From the NCBI GenBank assembly GCA_020161755.1, contig JAIUOS010000013.1, positions 31,660 through 95,659 of the forward strand: a stretch of DNA of 64,000 bases, given 5' to 3'. The notes under the pieces were generated by a model, which ran no database searches, was not told the origin of the DNA, and saw nothing but the letters and a program-made list of their open reading frames with translations. The stretch's first letter is position 1, and every line of letters begins with the position of its first letter. Source of the stretch: Actinomycetota bacterium. Its GTDB lineage: Bacteria; Actinomycetota; Actinomycetes; Propionibacteriales; Propionibacteriaceae. The translations under genes and the position numbers were made by a program. This document shows positions 61,901 through 64,000 of the stretch, one piece after another.

Positions 61901-64000
61901 GACAGGCGGCGGTACCCCGACCCTGCTCCGGCCCGCCGCCACCATGGGCTACGACACGTTCGGTGAGCAAACCCAGCTGCGTGACGCCAACAGCAACATC
62001 AAGACCACCGGCTACGACGCCGGCGGCCGGCCCACCAGCGAAACCGCGCCCACCTACACCGCCCCGGGCACCAGCACGGCGATCACCCCGGTCACCCGCA
62101 CCGAATACGACGGCCTCGACCAGGTCACCGCCACCGTTGACGCCACCGGCGCCCGCACCACCTACGCCTACGACCAGCTCGGCGATCTCGTCGCCCAGAC
62201 CGCCCCCGACGGCGGCAAGACCAGCTACACCTACGACACCGGCGGCGAGCAGTTGGCCGTCACCGATCCCGTCGGCGCCGTCACCTCCGCCACCTACGAC
62301 TTCATGGGCCGACGCGTCACCCTTACCGACCAACTCAAGACCCCGACGGTCCGCAACCTGACCACCACTTACGGCTACGGCACCGCCGGCTGGCTCACCA
62401 AGACCACCAGCCCTGCCGGGGTCATCACCACCCAGACCTACAACGCCGCCGGCGAGACGGCCACCAGCACCGACGGCGCCAACAACACCACCAGCTACAG
62501 CTACGACTACGCCGGCCGCACCACCACCCTCACCAACGCCGACAACACCCGAACCACCACCCGCTACGACAACCTCGGCAACCCGGTGCGCGGCACCGAC
62601 TACAACGCCGGCGGCACCGCCCTGCGCAGCACCACCACCAGCTACGACGACAACAGCCGAGCAGTCAAGGTCACCGACCCGCGCGGCGGCACCACCACCC
62701 TCACCTACGACAGCCAGGGCCAGGTGAGCGCCGAAACCCAGAAGGTCGACACGACCACCACCATCGAGACCAGCTTCGGCTACGACCCGGCCGGCAACCG
62801 GACCAGATTCACCGACGGCCGCGGCAACACCTTCCTCAGCACCTACAACGCCTGGAACCTGCCCGAAACCCAGATCGAACCCGCCACCAACACCTACCCC
62901 AACCTGGCCGACCGCACCTGGACCGCCGGCTACGACGCCAACGGCAACCCGGTCACCACCACCGCCCCCGGCAACGTCACCGTCACCAGCAGCTACGACA
63001 CCCTCGGCCGGCTCACCGGCACCACCGGAACCGGCGCCGAAACCGCCACCGCCGCCCGCACCTTCACCTACGACAAAGCCGGCCGCATGCTCACCGCCAC
63101 CAGCGGGACCGCGACCAACACCTTCACCTACGACGAACGCGACGCCCTGATCAGCGCCACCGGCCCCTCGGGCAACACCGCGTTCAACTACGCCGCCGAC
63201 GGCCAGCTCGCCACCCGCACCGACGCCGCCGGACTCACCCAGTACAGCTACGACACCGCCGGCCGGCTCGCCACCCTCACCGACCCCGCCACAAACACCA
63301 CCGCCACCATCGGCTACCGATCCCTCAACCTGGTCGACACGATCAGCTACGGCACCAACAACGACAAACGCACCTTCGCCTACGACTCCCTCCACCGGCT
63401 CACCGACGACACCCTCAAGACCGCCGCCGGCGCCACGCTCGGCGCGATCAGCTACGGCTACGACGACAACAACAACCTCACCACCAAGACCACCACAGGG
63501 TTCGCCGGCGCCGGCACCAACACCTACACCTACGACCTGACCAACCGCCTCACCAGCTGGGACAACGGCACCACCAACACCAGCTACCGCTACGACGCGT
63601 CCGGCAACCGCACCGGTTCCGGTACCACCACCTACACCTACAACGCCCGCAACCAACTCCTCGGCGACGGCACCAAGACCTACACCTACACCCCGCGCGG
63701 CACCCAGTCCGGCGTCACTCAGGGCGCCAACACCAGCACCATCACTTTCGACGCCTACGGCCAAACCATCACCCAGGCCGGCACCAGCTACAGCTACGAC
63801 GCTCTCGGCCGGCTCGCCACCAGCAGCAGCGGTGGCCACACCATCACCCTCAGCTACAGCGGTGCCGCCAACTCCCTGGCCAATGACGGCACGTCCACCT
63901 ACTCCCACGACCCCGCCGACGCCCTGTTCGCTGTCGGCTCGGCCACTGCCGGCGCCCAGACCCCGCTCCTGGCCTGGACCGACCAGCATGACGATGTGGT
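55989..64000 (+). CDS. Giant secreted RHS/YD-repeat protein, 3' end outside window
   Basis: An uninterrupted frame of about 2670 codons from GTG 55989 (GGAGG 12 bases before) to the window edge. I checked its frame at several points and at the end. Order: a hydrophobic N-terminal segment (~11-28), a DNRLRE-like region (~350-537), an Ig-like part (~540-640), an RHS entry segment (PSLSVDRDYNSNDPRTSGAFGAGW), two LamG-like domains starting at YWRLNEASGA and YWRFADAAGP (~880-1115, ~1180-1410), then dozens of YD repeats. It ends in the RHS-core-like LAWTDQHDD. YD shells encapsulate a C-terminal toxin or adhesin tip, which lies beyond the edge. The first ~1 kb uses T-ending codons more than its neighbours do. 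This suggests mosaic or transferred DNA. Confidence 0.88.
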   Translation, partial: MSLKPRSWRVSIALSICVALVVSIFAGVTVDPPASRDSVWDWVRGWFVGQALADGKPVPVQESGSAGGPQDQVAAADTSADASARGRVQGTGKGELAPYEAGVVSVEPIAAGREMAGSGGVFDEASSVRSATESDATTDVFVNADGSRTAMVHASPVNYQSAAGEWLPIDDSLVGAAGQPLRPRAHGLGIRIGRSADATDLVSVAFDSGHELGFGFAGGRSVSARVDGDRAVFKAARAGLDVVEQPTNDGVKETLVLQSASAGTSWSFPLRLKGLTAKKAKDGSIVLLNAKGVQVAAIPAGFAVDSSVPAPEPVATKVNYDLATVAGRTVLTVSVDPAWLNDPARVFPVSVDPTIATLSSAGYYETGADTIRPEQLRVGTYDSGKTHKSRSFLAFADFATQFAGQQVTAASLTVFDIWAYNGCSGTTSVDVGRVTADWSADALASPGPAIDTEGVGKWSGTSPSKACGNSSLDPAVGGNITAAFDADGVKMLNDWIYQPATNHGIALTTSETNNDYRKIFDSSTVAGHQPSLSVTYTANVAPQVDTQYPLNNYSVHSLTPQLLAAGHDADTFPNASVTYRFTVYSADGSSVVATSGDIASPNWTVPSGKLSWGASYQWSATTSDGGTDSLNPQKFTLNVAVPQPSLTSELSQNSGQGFEANGGNYTNSDTDFDIETAGPSLSVDRDYNSNDPRTSGAFGAGWSSLYDARAVVTRDVTGAEIGVTVTYPDGREIGFGRNLDGSYSPAPGRYSQFTSLGADQGFQLIDKSGTVYSFSRTTGSGSYGLASITDASGRTESFSYDTNNLLKKVTSASGRSLTFGWATPAGATSAHVATVSSDPVGSGPVTWTYGYTGDLLTSVCAPTTSTHCMKYSYAAANLYPQALNNMGPVSYWRLNEASGASRAASTVLANAGTDNGSYKSVTLGGAASLTGSTATTATFNGSSSSVKLLGRPELAGAFQTLTARFKATATNGVLFSYQRDPLSKGTSTGNYCPALYVGDDGKLMGEFWNGHSLYAMSSPASVVDSKWHDVALVAAGTTQFLYLDGVKVASLDGQVQPLSVLSTRNTYIGTGYIGETWKNNKNHGSATASPLYFKGSVSDVAFFDRALSDSEVAGLEARTAATQQLTSITRPSGNLYATVTYDTATAKVSKVVDEHGGSWTLNKMAVSGSSQVFASSVLGAAPDNYWRFADAAGPDVDNELNGNLLTEIGGVTAATTGRFKDSKAATFNGTTGYANFVPDTDDPTGTLIGTGGNQSIGLWFRTKTANGVLAGYNTSALASATTTAGFEPLLYVGSDGKLRGEYWTGTVAPITTSTAVTDDKWHYAVLSAAATSQSLYLDGTLVGTLTGTIQLPSSTAAAHTQLGGGYLSNAWPAVSGKTTATATFFKGSLGDVALYSAELTKAQADAQWAAAAQSDGKAAISTASILDPGGKTLSYTYDLLMGNRALLETDALGNQTQYGYDTGGFLYTVADPNGNVTTTGHDVRGNTVSTKTCQDFSADKCSTVYYTYFPDDTTANPPADPRNDVITSIRDGRSTSASDDTYKTTYQYDSVGNQTRVTTPAVPGYPDGRTTTTTYTTSSTGAVGGGTTLAGLIATITTAGGRTTRFAYTATGDLATQTDPSGLTTTFGYDPLGRVTSKTVTSDSYPDGVVTSFEYDPLGQVVKETDPATKNLITGVVHTPVVTTSFDDDGDVLGQTVSDATGGDPARSTSSTYDSHDHVVTTTDGLGKQTSYGYDVYGNRTTVTDPTGTTTVSLFDAEGRLLTTTLKNYTGNPNNPIAPVDLVLSSRAYDPSGRLANIKDSMGRRTVYTYTDNGLLATITRTDDGQASFVAKQTSYDGAGNAIQEITNNGATTTTITVDAAGRPASVVLDPDGLHRTTSYSYDGDDQALTTTIGDADGSSTTTSTYDPNGKEIQRSVTGTADPDKTITSTWKRDQRGLVTQSTDPLGNTTDYVNDQAGQVTSIISPRTSTETGGGTPTLLRPAATMGYDTFGEQTQLRDANSNIKTTGYDAGGRPTSETAPTYTAPGTSTAITPVTRTEYDGLDQVTATVDATGARTTYAYDQLGDLVAQTAPDGGKTSYTYDTGGEQLAVTDPVGAVTSATYDFMGRRVTLTDQLKTPTVRNLTTTYGYGTAGWLTKTTSPAGVITTQTYNAAGETATSTDGANNTTSYSYDYAGRTTTLTNADNTRTTTRYDNLGNPVRGTDYNAGGTALRSTTTSYDDNSRAVKVTDPRGGTTTLTYDSQGQVSAETQKVDTTTTIETSFGYDPAGNRTRFTDGRGNTFLSTYNAWNLPETQIEPATNTYPNLADRTWTAGYDANGNPVTTTAPGNVTVTSSYDTLGRLTGTTGTGAETATAARTFTYDKAGRMLTATSGTATNTFTYDERDALISATGPSGNTAFNYAADGQLATRTDAAGLTQYSYDTAGRLATLTDPATNTTATIGYRSLNLVDTISYGTNNDKRTFAYDSLHRLTDDTLKTAAGATLGAISYGYDDNNNLTTKTTTGFAGAGTNTYTYDLTNRLTSWDNGTTNTSYRYDASGNRTGSGTTTYTYNARNQLLGDGTKTYTYTPRGTQSGVTQGANTSTITFDAYGQTITQAGTSYSYDALGRLATSSSGGHTITLSYSGAANSLANDGTSTYSHDPADALFAVGSATAGAQTPLLAWTDQHDDV

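Noticed and set aside
61245..63989. Second long minus-strand frame opposite the YD repeats
   Set aside because: Same antisense effect, with low-complexity Gly/Val translation and no start signal.
60280..63990. Regularly recurring sequence, considered as a CRISPR or tandem-repeat array
   Set aside because: The periodicity is at protein level (YD repeats). The DNA units vary in length and sequence and lie within one open frame.

Overview
The window is very GC-rich chromosomal DNA from an actinobacterium. The evidence is the strong G/C preference at third codon positions, frequent GTG starts, sugar ABC transporters without their own ATPase, a DUF222/HNH protein, an AbiEi/DUF559-type protein, and a sirA-cysH-chelatase order like that of mycobacteria. 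Propionibacteriales is my best guess, with low confidence. I found no tRNA, rRNA, CRISPR array, integrase, transposase or prophage. All positions come from reading the sequence and no database was searched.

Layout. (1) 1-3301: the end of a CHAT-protease-like gene followed one base later by a ComEC-like metallo-beta-lactamase, probably a conflict or signalling module cut by the window edge. (2) 3386-6612: Na+/H+ antiporter NhaA coupled to an M13 metallopeptidase, opposite a LacI regulator and a 61-aa protein (6720-7984). (3) 7990-8991: serine hydrolase. (4) 17311 down to 9077: seven minus-strand genes, sirA-cysH-cysD-cysN-sirB-korA-korB, each overlapping the next. Together they cover sulfate activation, APS reduction, ferredoxin-dependent sulfite reduction, a chelatase for the sirohaem cofactor, and a 2-oxoacid:ferredoxin oxidoreductase that could supply the ferredoxin. 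A candidate leader peptide ending in Met-Cys-Cys-Ala-Cys precedes sirA, and a 27-bp hairpin closes the operon. (5) 17581-19071: a long palindrome and a DUF222/HNH gene.

(6) 19081-41926: a carbohydrate island. It holds a PfkB kinase with a P-loop kinase, a GH4 enzyme, an FAH-family hydrolase with a dehydrogenase, a beta-propeller protein, a ROK regulator, a four-gene glycosidase operon (GH38, six-hairpin, GH36, LacZ), an epimerase/enolase-superfamily/SDR operon, and a sugar ABC transporter. Related AT-rich operator-like sites sit before four of its transcription units, which suggests one ROK-controlled regulon for taking up and degrading a mannose/galactose-containing glycan. (7) 42023-44839: a beta-phosphoglucomutase fused to a GH65 phosphorylase. 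(8) 44844-46042: an AbiEi/DUF559-like gene between two near-identical hairpin repeats. (9) 50345 down to 46049: LacI and a second sugar ABC transporter, with a perfect TTTGATCGATCAAA site in front and a 12/14 match before the GH65 gene.

(10) 50537-55782: cytochrome P450, secreted DUF218 protein, GH46 chitosanase lipoprotein, acidic repeat protein, GntR regulator and SnoaL-like protein. (11) 55989-64000: a giant secreted RHS/YD-repeat protein with DNRLRE and LamG-like modules that runs off the right edge, so its C-terminal tip is not visible.
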